Below are positions 9,453 through 18,491 of a DNA stretch of 62,113 nucleotides, piece after piece. A program made the position numbers and the translations under genes. The notes beneath the pieces are model-generated. The model had not been told where the DNA came from. It searched no databases and worked only from the letters and a program-made list of their open reading frames with translations. Each line of letters starts with the position of its first letter. Positions within the stretch are counted from its first letter, which is position 1. Source of the DNA: an uncultured Schlesneria sp. (lineage in GTDB: Bacteria; Planctomycetota; Planctomycetia; Planctomycetales; Planctomycetaceae); assembly GCA_903904835.1 (NCBI GenBank), contig CAIVEI010000076.1, forward strand, positions 1-62,113, in the 5' to 3' direction.

Positions 9453-10058
9453 TTACTGACGGTCTCCGTTTTCGTTGTCTGAAATCTTCGCACACATGAC
9501 TTCGTAACGAAGCTCAACCATGCCGCTTTGATAGGCCTTGACCTCCGCCAAATGCAGAGGGATGTCGCTTTCCAAACGTTGGAAGAATGGGACTCCATCA
9601 CCAATCAAGATCGGCAGAATGGAATAGCGAATTTCGTCGGCCAGCCCGAGACGAAGACATTCGGCGCAGACGAAGCCGCCTCCAACAAACCAGATATTAC
9701 GAAATGCCGTCCGCAGGCGACCATTCACAAACGCCGAGAGATCGCCTGAATAGAACTGAACCGAATCACGCGTCCGTGGCAATTCCCGAGTCGTGAGAAC
9801 GAAGGTAGGTTTGTCGCCGTACGGCCACCCCAAACCGTCGGAGTCAAAACGAAGTGCCGTTTCATATGTGTGTGACCCCATGACGTAGCAGTCGATCGTC
9901 GCGAGAAACGCCTCGACGAATCCAGGGTCCATCGTCTGACCGCCTGCAAATTCATCCGAAGTTTCCAGCCAATCGACCTTCCCGTCCTTTCGAGCAACGA
10001 AGCCATCAAGGCTCGCAGCCATGTGGATCGTGACCAGAGATTCAGTTTGCTCCATCAT
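9453..10058 (-). CDS. Dihydrofolate reductase family protein (RibD C-terminal type)
   Basis: A 201-residue protein of the DHFR/RibD-C fold. Landmarks are IHMAASLDGFVARKDG (substrate/NADPH-binding loop near residue 10-25), DCYVMGSHTYE, PTFVLTTRELP and IWFVGGGFVCAECL, the glycine-rich NADPH site. These small stand-alone proteins are annotated as putative reductases of unknown substrate; a role in folate or riboflavin synthesis cannot be assumed. The start is the first of two ATGs (10058) with GGAAG upstream; the frame continues 31 codons further but the extra part is not family-like. It is a single-gene unit flanked by long non-coding stretches. Confidence 0.85.
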   Translation of the reverse strand: MMEQTESLVTIHMAASLDGFVARKDGKVDWLETSDEFAGGQTMDPGFVEAFLATIDCYVMGSHTYETALRFDSDGLGWPYGDKPTFVLTTRELPRTRDSVQFYSGDLSAFVNGRLRTAFRNIWFVGGGFVCAECLRLGLADEIRYSILPILIGDGVPFFQRLESDIPLHLAEVKAYQSGMVELRYEVMCAKISDNENGDRQ

Positions 10059-10697
10059 TCTGCTTCCAGGTGATTTCAGTAACGCTTCACACTTCCAGAC
10101 ATGGACAATGGAAAGTTTCGCGTTTTGCAAAAGAAGTGCCCTGAGCCCCATTCGTTAAGTATCTCAGACGTCAGAGTCAGAGTTTCTCATATTCTTGCAG
10201 GCATCAGGTGAATTTCAGTTCCCTCTGCACGATGAGGCATTCCAGCGGAACATTAATGGTGCACGGTTCATGCGAATTCCGAATGGCCAACTCTGTTTTG
10301 TTTCGCAGCGCCTGTTCCAATGGCATTAAAACTCTTCACGATCGTCAATCTCAGTAACTAAATCGACATATACAGGTTGCACGGATTTTCGGCACCTCAT
10401 CCGTTCCGACACGGAAGTACTAGGGGTTCAATTGGATTGTAGCGATTCGAACTGACTGGGCCGAGGATTACACACGAAATCGTGAAATTTGTTTGAAAAC
10501 TCCTCATTGATTCCGTGAATTGCTTTCGCAAGTCTAAAACACCGTGTTATGATTTTTCGACGATCACCCGTAATGAGCAGTGACGCCAGCCAAATCAGAT
10601 TTGGTGGTATGGTTTCGAGGAATCTGACTTTTTGAGATCCGAACTTATTGTGCCTGCAAACAGAGATTTTACGCTGGAATCATTGTGGGATCGTTAA
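10059..10697. other. 640-base intergenic region
   Basis: Between the start of the minus-strand DHFR-family gene and the start of the plus-strand cyclase gene, so it must hold both promoters. No ORF here has both a start and a ribosome site. I could not pick out a sigma-70 promoter with consensus spacing; AT-rich runs near 10490-10560 are the likeliest area for the cyclase promoter. Confidence 0.4.
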
Positions 10698-12500
10698 ATG
10701 TCGTCGACGTGGATCAAGGTTTACAAAGACGGAAATTTAAATTGCACCGTTCCGCTGAATTGCCCATTTGAACTGGGACGGCAAAAAAGTCCCAACGAAG
10801 CGTTGTACACCCCAAGCTTTCAAAATGACGTTGGTCGGCTTGCTATTGCTCCCGAGCCCATCGTAAAAATTCCCCGCAAGTTTTTGCGAGTTCTGCCTTT
10901 ATCGAGTGGTCAAGTTCGAATCGAAAATGTGCATGATTCGGCTGTTCTCTTTATGGATGGAGGGACTAGCCTCCGTCCCCGCCACTCGATTGACGCTCGT
11001 CCTGGTGTCTTGTTGATTTTGGATGGTGGCGTTGCGATTCGTTTTGAAGAGCCTATTCAACTGAGTGCGATCGGAACTCCGACACTGGCGCCGATTATGG
11101 GAGCCGAGGCATTTAGAAATGGAGCAATTCAAAATAATGAAACTTTAGATTCAGCAAAGCTGATCCAATGGTTTCAGGCAGTCATCATCATTTTGCAAAG
11201 CGCATCATCATCAAAGGACCTTTTTCGACAGAGTGTCGATGCTCTTGTTCGACTTGTGGGTATGGATAACGGTGCCGTGGTCCTTTGGAACAGCGTGACG
11301 AATAAATGGACAACGATCGACAGACAAAGTTCAACCGGATTAGACGAGTATGCTGACGAATGGATGCCAAGCCAACAGATTCTGATGGCAGCTCGAAGCA
11401 AGCGAGAAGCTCTTTTCCACGTCCCTTCCGGAGTCGATCCAACGCGAAGCGCCGAGCAACTGAGCGGTTTTGTCGTGGCACCGATTCTCGCCGACGACAG
11501 TTCTTTGATTGGTGTTCTTTACGGGGAAAGGCGCAGGGATCGTGTTGATCGGCCGGACGTTAGCACGCTTGACGCTCAACTCGCCCAGACAATTGCTTGT
11601 GCAGTCGCAACCGGGCTACTAAGAATCGAAAGAGAACGTCGTGTCGCCGAAGAACAAGCTCGCTTCGAGCAGTTTTTCACTGTCGAACTGGCTCGATCCT
11701 TGACGGCAGACCCGCAACTTCTTGATGGGCGCGACGCCGACGTCACGTGTTTATTTTGTGATATACGTGGCTTCAGTCGAATTAGTGAACGACTTGGTCC
11801 CCAGGAGGTCATGCAATGGATTCAAACCGTCATGGGAGTTCTTTCAGACTGCGTAGCTTCACAAAAGGGAGTTCTGATCGATTACATCGGGGATGAATTA
11901 TTCGCCATGTGGGGAGCGCCCGAACCCGAACTTGATCATGCTGCCAGGGCCTGTGCGGCCGCCCGGTTGATGCTCAATTGCATCCCTCAACTCAATGAAG
12001 AATGGCGGTCTCGACTGGGAACTGAGTTCAGTGTCGGGATCGGAGTTCACACAGGAAGAGCGCATGTTGGGAACACGGGCTCGCAACGCAAGTTAAAATA
12101 TGGTCCTCTCGGGAATACGGTCAATTTAGCGAGCCGCGTACAGGGGGCCACGAAGTATCTGCGTACAAATATCCTCGTCACGGCAGACACGCGACGCCGC
12201 ATGCAAAACTGCGAGGATTTTCGACGTTTGTGCAAGATCCGCGTGGTCAACATTAACGAGCCTGTCGAGTTATACGACCTGCCAATGAAAGCGGACGCAG
12301 ACTGGAGTAAGCTGAAAACAAGCTACGAAGCTGCTCTTCTGGAATTTGAGGCACACGATTATCGAGGAGCGATGCGGCGACTGATGGAGTGCCTTGAAAT
12401 CGCCCCCGATGACGGTCCAAGCGTTTTGCTTCTCTCTCGGTCCGTGACGGCGATGGGAGAAGGCCATGGCGATGACGCCTGGGTTCTTCCTGGGAAATAA
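10698..12500 (+). CDS. FHA-like/GAF/class III adenylate-guanylate cyclase
   Basis: A 600-residue signalling enzyme. Residues ~1-125 look like a degenerate FHA domain (ELGRQ, then IPRKFLRVLPLSSGQVRIEN). Residues ~150-310 are a GAF domain. Residues ~340-510 are a class III nucleotide cyclase: both metal Asp are present (FCDIRGFSRIS and YIGDELFAMWG), as is the KYGPLGNTVNLASR transition-state segment with Asn and Arg. The position often Asp in adenylate cyclases is Thr here, also common in bacterial enzymes, so ATP is likely but not certain. A short helical tail follows (TPR-like). It is soluble. The kinase gene starts 52 bases downstream on the same strand, so the pair is probably one signalling operon. 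GGAT lies seven bases before the ATG. Confidence 0.9.
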   Translation: MSSTWIKVYKDGNLNCTVPLNCPFELGRQKSPNEALYTPSFQNDVGRLAIAPEPIVKIPRKFLRVLPLSSGQVRIENVHDSAVLFMDGGTSLRPRHSIDARPGVLLILDGGVAIRFEEPIQLSAIGTPTLAPIMGAEAFRNGAIQNNETLDSAKLIQWFQAVIIILQSASSSKDLFRQSVDALVRLVGMDNGAVVLWNSVTNKWTTIDRQSSTGLDEYADEWMPSQQILMAARSKREALFHVPSGVDPTRSAEQLSGFVVAPILADDSSLIGVLYGERRRDRVDRPDVSTLDAQLAQTIACAVATGLLRIERERRVAEEQARFEQFFTVELARSLTADPQLLDGRDADVTCLFCDIRGFSRISERLGPQEVMQWIQTVMGVLSDCVASQKGVLIDYIGDELFAMWGAPEPELDHAARACAAARLMLNCIPQLNEEWRSRLGTEFSVGIGVHTGRAHVGNTGSQRKLKYGPLGNTVNLASRVQGATKYLRTNILVTADTRRRMQNCEDFRRLCKIRVVNINEPVELYDLPMKADADWSKLKTSYEAALLEFEAHDYRGAMRRLMECLEIAPDDGPSVLLLSRSVTAMGEGHGDDAWVLPGK

Positions 12501-12552
12501 TTCAGTTCGATAAAATCACTTCGTGTAATCCCTGTTGGGTTTTCAAGCCATC

Positions 12553-15534
12553 ATGAAACAATCTCCTGAATCTCCCCCAGTTCGAGACGTTACTTCGTTG
12601 GAGAACGAAGTCGTCAGTTTTATTCTCAGAAAAATGGGTTTAGTGAACGAGGATGTTCTCACCGAAGCGATCCAGGAGTCACTTCGTGATTCGAAACGCT
12701 CGCTGTTGGCGATCCTCGAAGATTCGGAAAAAATCTCACCGCAAACCCGCGAGAAATTGGAGCGGATGACTCAAGATGTCATTCGCTCGGATCACGCTAA
12801 TGAGTCGCATGATTCAAAAAGCCGCAAGACAGCAGCCGATTCCATCCAAAAAGAACGGCATGACGCTGAGTCGGGAGAAACGCCAGGAGGAGGTTATGCG
12901 ACCCGTCCGAGTTCGATCGACTCGAGGTACATGACTGATGTCGGTCCGTTAAAACGAAGCCGAGTGGAGAGGAATGAGGGGCCGGCAACCGACGCGCTAA
13001 TCGGCGGGGCTGGTAATTCGTTCCGAATGCGATACCAAAAAGTAGAACTCTATCGTCACGGAGGTTTAGCCCAGGTCTGGATTGGAAAAGATCTGGAGTT
13101 GGGACGCCGTGTCGCTGTCAAAGAGATTCTGCCGACACGAGCAGATGATCAGGACGCTCGAGATCTTTTCGAAGAGGAAGCTCTAAAAACGGCTTCCCTC
13201 GAGCACCCTTCCGTCATCCCGATTTACGGCAAGGGACGACAGGCAGACGGTCGACCTTACTATGCAATGCGGTTTGTGACCGGTACAACCTATCTTGAAG
13301 AAATCGAGCGATGGCATCACAGCGACCCAAGCGGCGACGTCAAAGATCGAGCACTCAATTTCCGCAAGCTTCTCAGCCGACTGCTCGATGTCTGCGATGC
13401 GGTGCACTATGCTCATTGCAACAACATTCTACACCTTGATCTAAAGCCTCAGAATGTGATGCTGGGTGACTTTGGCGAGACCTTCGTCCTGGATTGGGGG
13501 CTTTCGCGTACGTACGACAGCACGGTTTCCATTCGCTTTCAAACGAATTCTTCGTTAGGCAGCGGGAAAGCGAATAGTGGGACTTCCCTCGGCTCAATCC
13601 CGGGGACCCCGCAATACATGAGCCCCGAACAAGCTCAAGGACGTAGTGACCGACTTGGTCCACATACGGATGTCTACAGCTTGGGTGCGATGCTTTATCA
13701 TCTGCTCGTCGCAAAGCCGCCGCGTTTCGATGCAAAGACGGCCGATGAAGCGTGGCAGCAGGCGCGAAGTGGCATCTTTCAAAACCCGCAGGCCGTTCGT
13801 AAGGACGTTAATCTCGATCTTAATGCAATTTGCTTGAAGGCGATGTCGTATGATGCCGCCGACCGCTACAACACTGCGGATGCGTTTCGACGGGATCTTG
13901 AGTGTTGGCTGGCCAACGAGCAGGTCACGGCGAGAACCTTGAAGCCGTGGCATCCGGAACAAATCCTGCGTGTGATTCAACGCAGGCGATACATCGCTTT
14001 GACTGCGGCCGTTGCGCTGCCGATCATCGCAGTTGTGGCGGGGTTGTTGCATCTCAACAATAGGATTCAGCAAGAGAACGCTAAATACATAAGTCGCTTT
14101 GCGGAGATTTTTGATAAAGCAACGTCGAATGACACTGCGATCACGACTGTATTAGAGGTTCTATTGAATCAATACAAGGAAGTGAGCACGTCACAAGCTA
14201 ATGACACGGTCGGCAAAAATCTCGAAAAAATCGCTAAGCTTTGCGGTAAGATCGCAACAACTGACGAAGCCATTGATTACCAGAAAGAGGCAATTCAACG
14301 ATACGAATTGTTCCAGAAAAATAATCCGAATCAGCAAATTTCCAACGAGAACCTGTTGAACGCGAAAGAAGTACTAAGCCAACTCTTGCTTGATAAGGGA
14401 GATTTCGAACAGGCCACGGATACGTTAAAGGAACTGATCAAGTCACTTGAGCAGCTATCGCGTAGCGAGGATGTCCGACTGATTAAGGCGCGGGTCTTTC
14501 ATAATCTTGCTCTGGCACACAAGGGACAGAACGATTTTAAAGAGTCAGAGAAGGACTTGAAACAGAGCGGGCAACTGCTCCAGGGACTACTTCGCGAACG
14601 CGATATTACGCCCGTTCAAATTCGAGATTATCAATCGCGGCTGGGTGATAACGAGGGCTTGTACGGTGACCTTGAACTTGTGCTCGGCAATTTTCCGGGT
14701 GCGGAATGGGCTTACAAAGAATCACTAAGGTATCGCAAAAACGTCCTCGAATTCGATCCTCATAACGACGATTCCGCAATCAAGCTTGCTTGGGCTGCCG
14801 ACAATTTTCTTCGTTTGGCCCGCCGGAACAATGACAATGCCGAACTACGCGAGGAATTCGCGAATTGGGATAAAACCGCACATAATCCGCGCAAGAAATT
14901 ATACTTAGAAAAACCCAATAACCGCAATTTTCGTCGTGAGTTTGCTTGGTCTTGTCTCTTTAAAGGCGAAGTCCTTTTGCAACTGCTACAAAGCACAGAT
15001 CAAGAAGGTGAGGTCGCGCAGCCACAAATGACCGAGCAGGGACTCCATTCTAACGCCTCAACTATCGATCCGAGGAAACAAGTTCGAAAGGAGCTCGCAC
15101 GCTGTTATGATTTGTCACGACAGTTAACGGACGATGACAATTCCAATGCTGATTCCCGGTCTCATCGTGCGTTCTCTGCAATCAAGCTTGCCTTTCTTGA
15201 TTATCGTGAGAAGAATTTCGAGGACGCGCGAGAAAATCTGGCTGATGCCGAAAAGTATCTTCATAATCTGGCGATTGATGACAACGCGGCAGTCCTTTAC
15301 AAGTCCGCGTTGCGTCTTGCTTTGCTGGCAGAACTTGAAAAAAACACCTATTCCAAACGTGCCAACTCGTATCGCGAACAGGCTTATCAAGAGTTGAAAA
15401 AGGCCGTCGAACAGGATGCGAAATTCGGGTCGCGAAGGCCAAGACAATGGGAGCTGAACACGTTGAAGGAATTGCCTGGTATGGAATCCCTTGTCACCGG
15501 GCTTGAGAAATCTTCGGGACAAGTCACCAACTGA
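12553..15534 (+). CDS. Transmembrane Hanks-type Ser/Thr protein kinase with C-terminal TPR region
   Basis: A 993-residue kinase. A ~155-residue disordered N-terminus precedes the kinase domain (about 160-460): Gly-rich loop RHGGLAQVW, VAVKEI lysine, catalytic loop HLDLKPQNVM (HLD rather than HRD, a non-RD kinase), DWG in place of DFG, and GTPQYMSPEQ activation segment. One membrane helix (YIALTAAVALPIIAVVAGLL, near 490-510) is followed by ~480 residues of helical repeats resembling TPRs (for example DKGDFEQATDTLKELI). Kinase inside, TPRs outside is the expected topology. The ATG at 12553 follows an in-frame TTG at 12535 that is less likely. It is preceded by the cyclase gene, suggesting linked cAMP-type and phosphorylation signalling. 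The 3' end faces the deaminase gene. Confidence 0.9.
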   Translation: MKQSPESPPVRDVTSLENEVVSFILRKMGLVNEDVLTEAIQESLRDSKRSLLAILEDSEKISPQTREKLERMTQDVIRSDHANESHDSKSRKTAADSIQKERHDAESGETPGGGYATRPSSIDSRYMTDVGPLKRSRVERNEGPATDALIGGAGNSFRMRYQKVELYRHGGLAQVWIGKDLELGRRVAVKEILPTRADDQDARDLFEEEALKTASLEHPSVIPIYGKGRQADGRPYYAMRFVTGTTYLEEIERWHHSDPSGDVKDRALNFRKLLSRLLDVCDAVHYAHCNNILHLDLKPQNVMLGDFGETFVLDWGLSRTYDSTVSIRFQTNSSLGSGKANSGTSLGSIPGTPQYMSPEQAQGRSDRLGPHTDVYSLGAMLYHLLVAKPPRFDAKTADEAWQQARSGIFQNPQAVRKDVNLDLNAICLKAMSYDAADRYNTADAFRRDLECWLANEQVTARTLKPWHPEQILRVIQRRRYIALTAAVALPIIAVVAGLLHLNNRIQQENAKYISRFAEIFDKATSNDTAITTVLEVLLNQYKEVSTSQANDTVGKNLEKIAKLCGKIATTDEAIDYQKEAIQRYELFQKNNPNQQISNENLLNAKEVLSQLLLDKGDFEQATDTLKELIKSLEQLSRSEDVRLIKARVFHNLALAHKGQNDFKESEKDLKQSGQLLQGLLRERDITPVQIRDYQSRLGDNEGLYGDLELVLGNFPGAEWAYKESLRYRKNVLEFDPHNDDSAIKLAWAADNFLRLARRNNDNAELREEFANWDKTAHNPRKKLYLEKPNNRNFRREFAWSCLFKGEVLLQLLQSTDQEGEVAQPQMTEQGLHSNASTIDPRKQVRKELARCYDLSRQLTDDDNSNADSRSHRAFSAIKLAFLDYREKNFEDARENLADAEKYLHNLAIDDNAAVLYKSALRLALLAELEKNTYSKRANSYREQAYQELKKAVEQDAKFGSRRPRQWELNTLKELPGMESLVTGLEKSSGQVTN

Positions 15535-15601
15535 CGAAAATGTCGGCAGGTTGGAAAGTGACACGTCTGTTGCGCAAAACCGGGACATTGTTTGGGATCG
15601 G

Positions 15602-17143
15602 TCACGGAACCAATGATTGGGCATCACGGTCAACCGCTTCAATCCATTCGTTCCAGCGTTGTTCCCATTCGAGCAACACCTCGCTTCGTTCTTCTTCTGG
15701 AAGCGAACTGGCGTGAATTCCATTCTTTGCGAGCTCTTTAAGCTCTGCGAGGCTCAATTGCCACGTGACGAATACGAGATACCAATCCAAAGTCAGATCA
15801 CAGCCCATCAGGCCCGGATCATCCGGGTTAATGCAGATTTTGATTCCGTCGCGATACCAGGTACGTCCCGGGTGCTGGCTCACGTCACTGATGTTTCCGA
15901 GAACAAAGCTGCTGAATGGACAAATTTCAATGGGGATCGATTGTTCCTTTATCCGGGTGCGTAATACGGGGTGATCCATTAACGATAGTCCGTGCCCGAT
16001 TCTTGCTGTATTGAGGAGTACAGCATCGACGATGTTTCCGAATCCCCGATTAGCTGTTTCACCGGCGTGCAGAAAAAGTGGTAGCGTGGTACCGTCCAGC
16101 TCCGCTCGACGTTTCGCTTGAAGGAACAAGGGCACCAAATTCAGTAGACTTCGTCCATCCTCCTCGTGTCCAACAAGATCAAAACCTGATACGAGATGCG
16201 GAAACTGTTTGCGAAGCTCAACCGCCTCAGTCAGATATCGTTCGATTTTCGGCTGGGAATCCGAGCGGCTGCGTGAATAAATGACACGAAATCGAAATGT
16301 CGGATACGTTCTCTTCATGTCCTGATGCAGTGCCTGCAATTGCAATAATGCTTTGGCAGGTGGCACCGGTTGATTTTCCTCGTAAGGAAAATCCAGGAAC
16401 GTACGTAACTCAAGGTGTTGCACGTTTGCCTTGGCAACCGTTTCCAGTTCACGCCGATAGAAATCACGATAAATCGAAGGGTGATCGGACAGCGAACAAA
16501 CTCGTCGCCAGCACCTCTCGAATTCATCCCAAATACTTTCCACACCTTGATCTTCAATGCCGAGTGTCAAGCTTTCATAAAGCCGTTGATCAAACCGGAC
16601 AGGGTCGCCGCTTTGCGTTCTTAAATTCGCGACAAGTTGCCAGCGCATATCAGACGGAGTCTTCGTTGCGAGTCGAAAACATCCATCCAACTCCGATTGC
16701 TCGCCGGGGTTCGGCCGATAAATATAACATTCCGGGTGCCCGACGGCGGTATCGACGAGCCAATGCAGATCTTGAATCGCCCCGGCGTGTGCGTGAAGCA
16801 CTGCTCCCTTGGGCATTTGCAGAAAGCACTGATACAACGGTCGTGTTCTAATTATCCGATTATGGGCGATGATTCGCCTGCTGCGTTGCAACTCACGGAC
16901 AATCGACAGATCTTGACTTCGAAGACGAGCGAGATACGAGTCGACTCTCCGCTCTGCTTCAGTGAGTTTTTCGCCTGAGACTCCTCGCGCCTTAAGCTCA
17001 TTTTCAATAATTAAGTCCCGCATCTCGGCATAGTCTTTGGGAACGTTTGCCCGTTCAGGTACTTCGTCTTGACAAGGATGAGCCACTCCATTCCAGCCGT
17101 AGGCTATTAATAACAAGGTTACGCAGACCTTGTGGCGAAACAT
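15602..17143 (-). CDS. Secreted adenosine deaminase-like protein (ADGF/ADA2 type)
   Basis: A 513-residue exported metallo-deaminase. Residues 1-22 are a signal peptide (VCVTLLLIAYGWNGVAH). Motifs are those of the adenosine deaminase barrel: MPKGAVLHAHAGA (zinc His-x-His; the MPKGxxLHxH wording is that of ADA2/ADGF), LFLHAGE (catalytic Glu), RIGHG, and INPDDPGL (Asp pair). The ~100-residue helical N-terminal extension and total length near 500 also fit ADGF rather than the ~340-residue intracellular enzyme. It presumably deaminates adenosine (or a related nucleoside) outside the cytoplasm. It converges on the kinase gene with 67 bases between stops. The start is ATG at 17143; no strong ribosome site is visible. 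Confidence 0.85.
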   Translation of the reverse strand: MFRHKVCVTLLLIAYGWNGVAHPCQDEVPERANVPKDYAEMRDLIIENELKARGVSGEKLTEAERRVDSYLARLRSQDLSIVRELQRSRRIIAHNRIIRTRPLYQCFLQMPKGAVLHAHAGAIQDLHWLVDTAVGHPECYIYRPNPGEQSELDGCFRLATKTPSDMRWQLVANLRTQSGDPVRFDQRLYESLTLGIEDQGVESIWDEFERCWRRVCSLSDHPSIYRDFYRRELETVAKANVQHLELRTFLDFPYEENQPVPPAKALLQLQALHQDMKRTYPTFRFRVIYSRSRSDSQPKIERYLTEAVELRKQFPHLVSGFDLVGHEEDGRSLLNLVPLFLQAKRRAELDGTTLPLFLHAGETANRGFGNIVDAVLLNTARIGHGLSLMDHPVLRTRIKEQSIPIEICPFSSFVLGNISDVSQHPGRTWYRDGIKICINPDDPGLMGCDLTLDWYLVFVTWQLSLAELKELAKNGIHASSLPEEERSEVLLEWEQRWNEWIEAVDRDAQSLVP

Positions 17144-17550
17144 GCTGGCAGTCCCCTTGTCTCAACTCTGGAAATCTCAATCGATGCGGCCATTCGAATC
17201 ATACACCAATTCAATCCGAGTTTTCCCTGACTTGGTGTGGTTTTCGATAAAGACGGAAAGCTTCAGATGGTCGATGACAATAAATCTGGCCATAGCAACT
17301 TTTTCGAAGAAAAACGGAAATCTCAATTCGACAGGATCATTGTGGACACCCTCGCGTATGGGAAGTTAATCTGTCTGGGGCGAACGATTCCGATCGTTAG
17401 CGCCGAAGGGATTACATAAATTTGTTGACTGTTCCGCGGTGTCTATCGACCTCGAGCTTACAACTTGAAGTCGCTGTCTCGAAGTGGGCACCAGGATTGA
17501 GACGCTGATGTTGACGTACGTTCTGTGAGAAAACGCACATTCGCAGGCGT
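17144..17550. other. 400-base intergenic stretch
   Basis: Lies between the start of the deaminase gene and the stop of the cyclotransferase gene, both minus strand. A 60-codon plus-strand frame with a GTG start (17237-17419) is open but has no ribosome site and no recognisable motif; I do not call it. Otherwise nothing is seen. Confidence 0.4.
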
Positions 17551-18375
17551 CTATTTACGTCCGACAGTGATCTCAAACAGCTTTGGCCAATTCTTGCCGG
17601 TGACGAAGAGTCTTTTTTTCTCGGGGTCATAGGCGATTCCGTTCAGGACGTCTTCGGTGGAATCGCGTTTATTTCTTGGGTAGAGGCCGGAAAGGTCGAT
17701 CCAGCCGAGTACCTCGCCCGTTTGGGGCGACAGTCGAACAATTCGGTCTTCGTACCAGATGTTGGCCCAGATCTCGTCGTTGACGTATTCGAGTTCATTG
17801 AGTTTGCTGACTTTGCCATCAGTCCCGTGGGCCGTGATCCGTTTGACGACTTCGAACGTATTCGGATCGAGGAACCGAATCGTGGACGAACCGTCGCTCA
17901 TCAGCAGTCGTTTGCCGTCGTTTGTCAGCCCCCAGCCTTCGCCGGAATATTGAAACGTCTTTTCGACGTTGAACGTTTCAAAGTCGTAAACGATTCCGAT
18001 TCGATTCTGCCAGGTGAGCTGATAAATACGATTGCCAAGAAGCGTGATCCCTTCACCAAAATAATGAGCGTTTAACGGGGCGATTTTTTCAACTTTGCCT
18101 GATTCCAAGTCGACGAGGCGAAGCGATGATTCCCCCTTCTTTCCGGTCCCTTCTAACAAGGCCCCTTTGACGAACACGAGGCCCTGGGTGAACGCGGTGG
18201 AGTCGTGAGGATAGGTGGCGATCACTTTGAATCCCCAGACTTCTCCTTTTGGTACACGTTTGAACTGCGCAAACGCGCTGATCCCGATCACACTGCTGAC
18301 CAGCAATAATATCGCCAGCAGCCAGCCGGAACGGCGTAGCATAGATTTTGAAGTCGAGGTGACTTTCGCGGACAT
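17551..18375 (-). CDS. Glutaminyl-peptide cyclotransferase (glutamine cyclotransferase family)
   Basis: A 274-residue exported enzyme of the plant/bacterial glutaminyl cyclase family, a five-bladed beta propeller that converts N-terminal Gln of peptides to pyroglutamate. Residues 10-36 are a signal anchor (WLLAILLLVSSVIGISAFAQ). Family motifs: HDSTAFTQGLVF, GKKGESSLRLVDLESGKV, YFGEGITLLGNRIYQLTW, GEGWGLTNDGKRLLMSDGS, LNELEYVNDEIWANIW and DVLNGIAYDPEKKRLFVTGK, which covers the catalytic Glu and the C-terminal blade. The start at 18375 has GAGG seven bases upstream; an ATG nine codons earlier would lie on top of it. It is divergent from the alcohol dehydrogenase gene, 116 bases apart, so promoters for both lie between. 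Confidence 0.92.
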   Translation of the reverse strand: MSAKVTSTSKSMLRRSGWLLAILLLVSSVIGISAFAQFKRVPKGEVWGFKVIATYPHDSTAFTQGLVFVKGALLEGTGKKGESSLRLVDLESGKVEKIAPLNAHYFGEGITLLGNRIYQLTWQNRIGIVYDFETFNVEKTFQYSGEGWGLTNDGKRLLMSDGSSTIRFLDPNTFEVVKRITAHGTDGKVSKLNELEYVNDEIWANIWYEDRIVRLSPQTGEVLGWIDLSGLYPRNKRDSTEDVLNGIAYDPEKKRLFVTGKNWPKLFEITVGRK

Positions 18376-18491
18376 CGTGCCATCCTCAAAGTTCGTCAAC
18401 AAATCGAATCAAGTTTGCCTGCTCTCACCAGAATACTTTCGCAACCTGTCAGAAAGACGTCCAGTCGGATTTTCGCTATCCTTTCGCCATC

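Noticed and set aside
17237-17419. 60-codon plus-strand ORF between the deaminase and cyclotransferase genes
   Set aside because: GTG start without a ribosome site and no recognisable motif; short enough to be chance.
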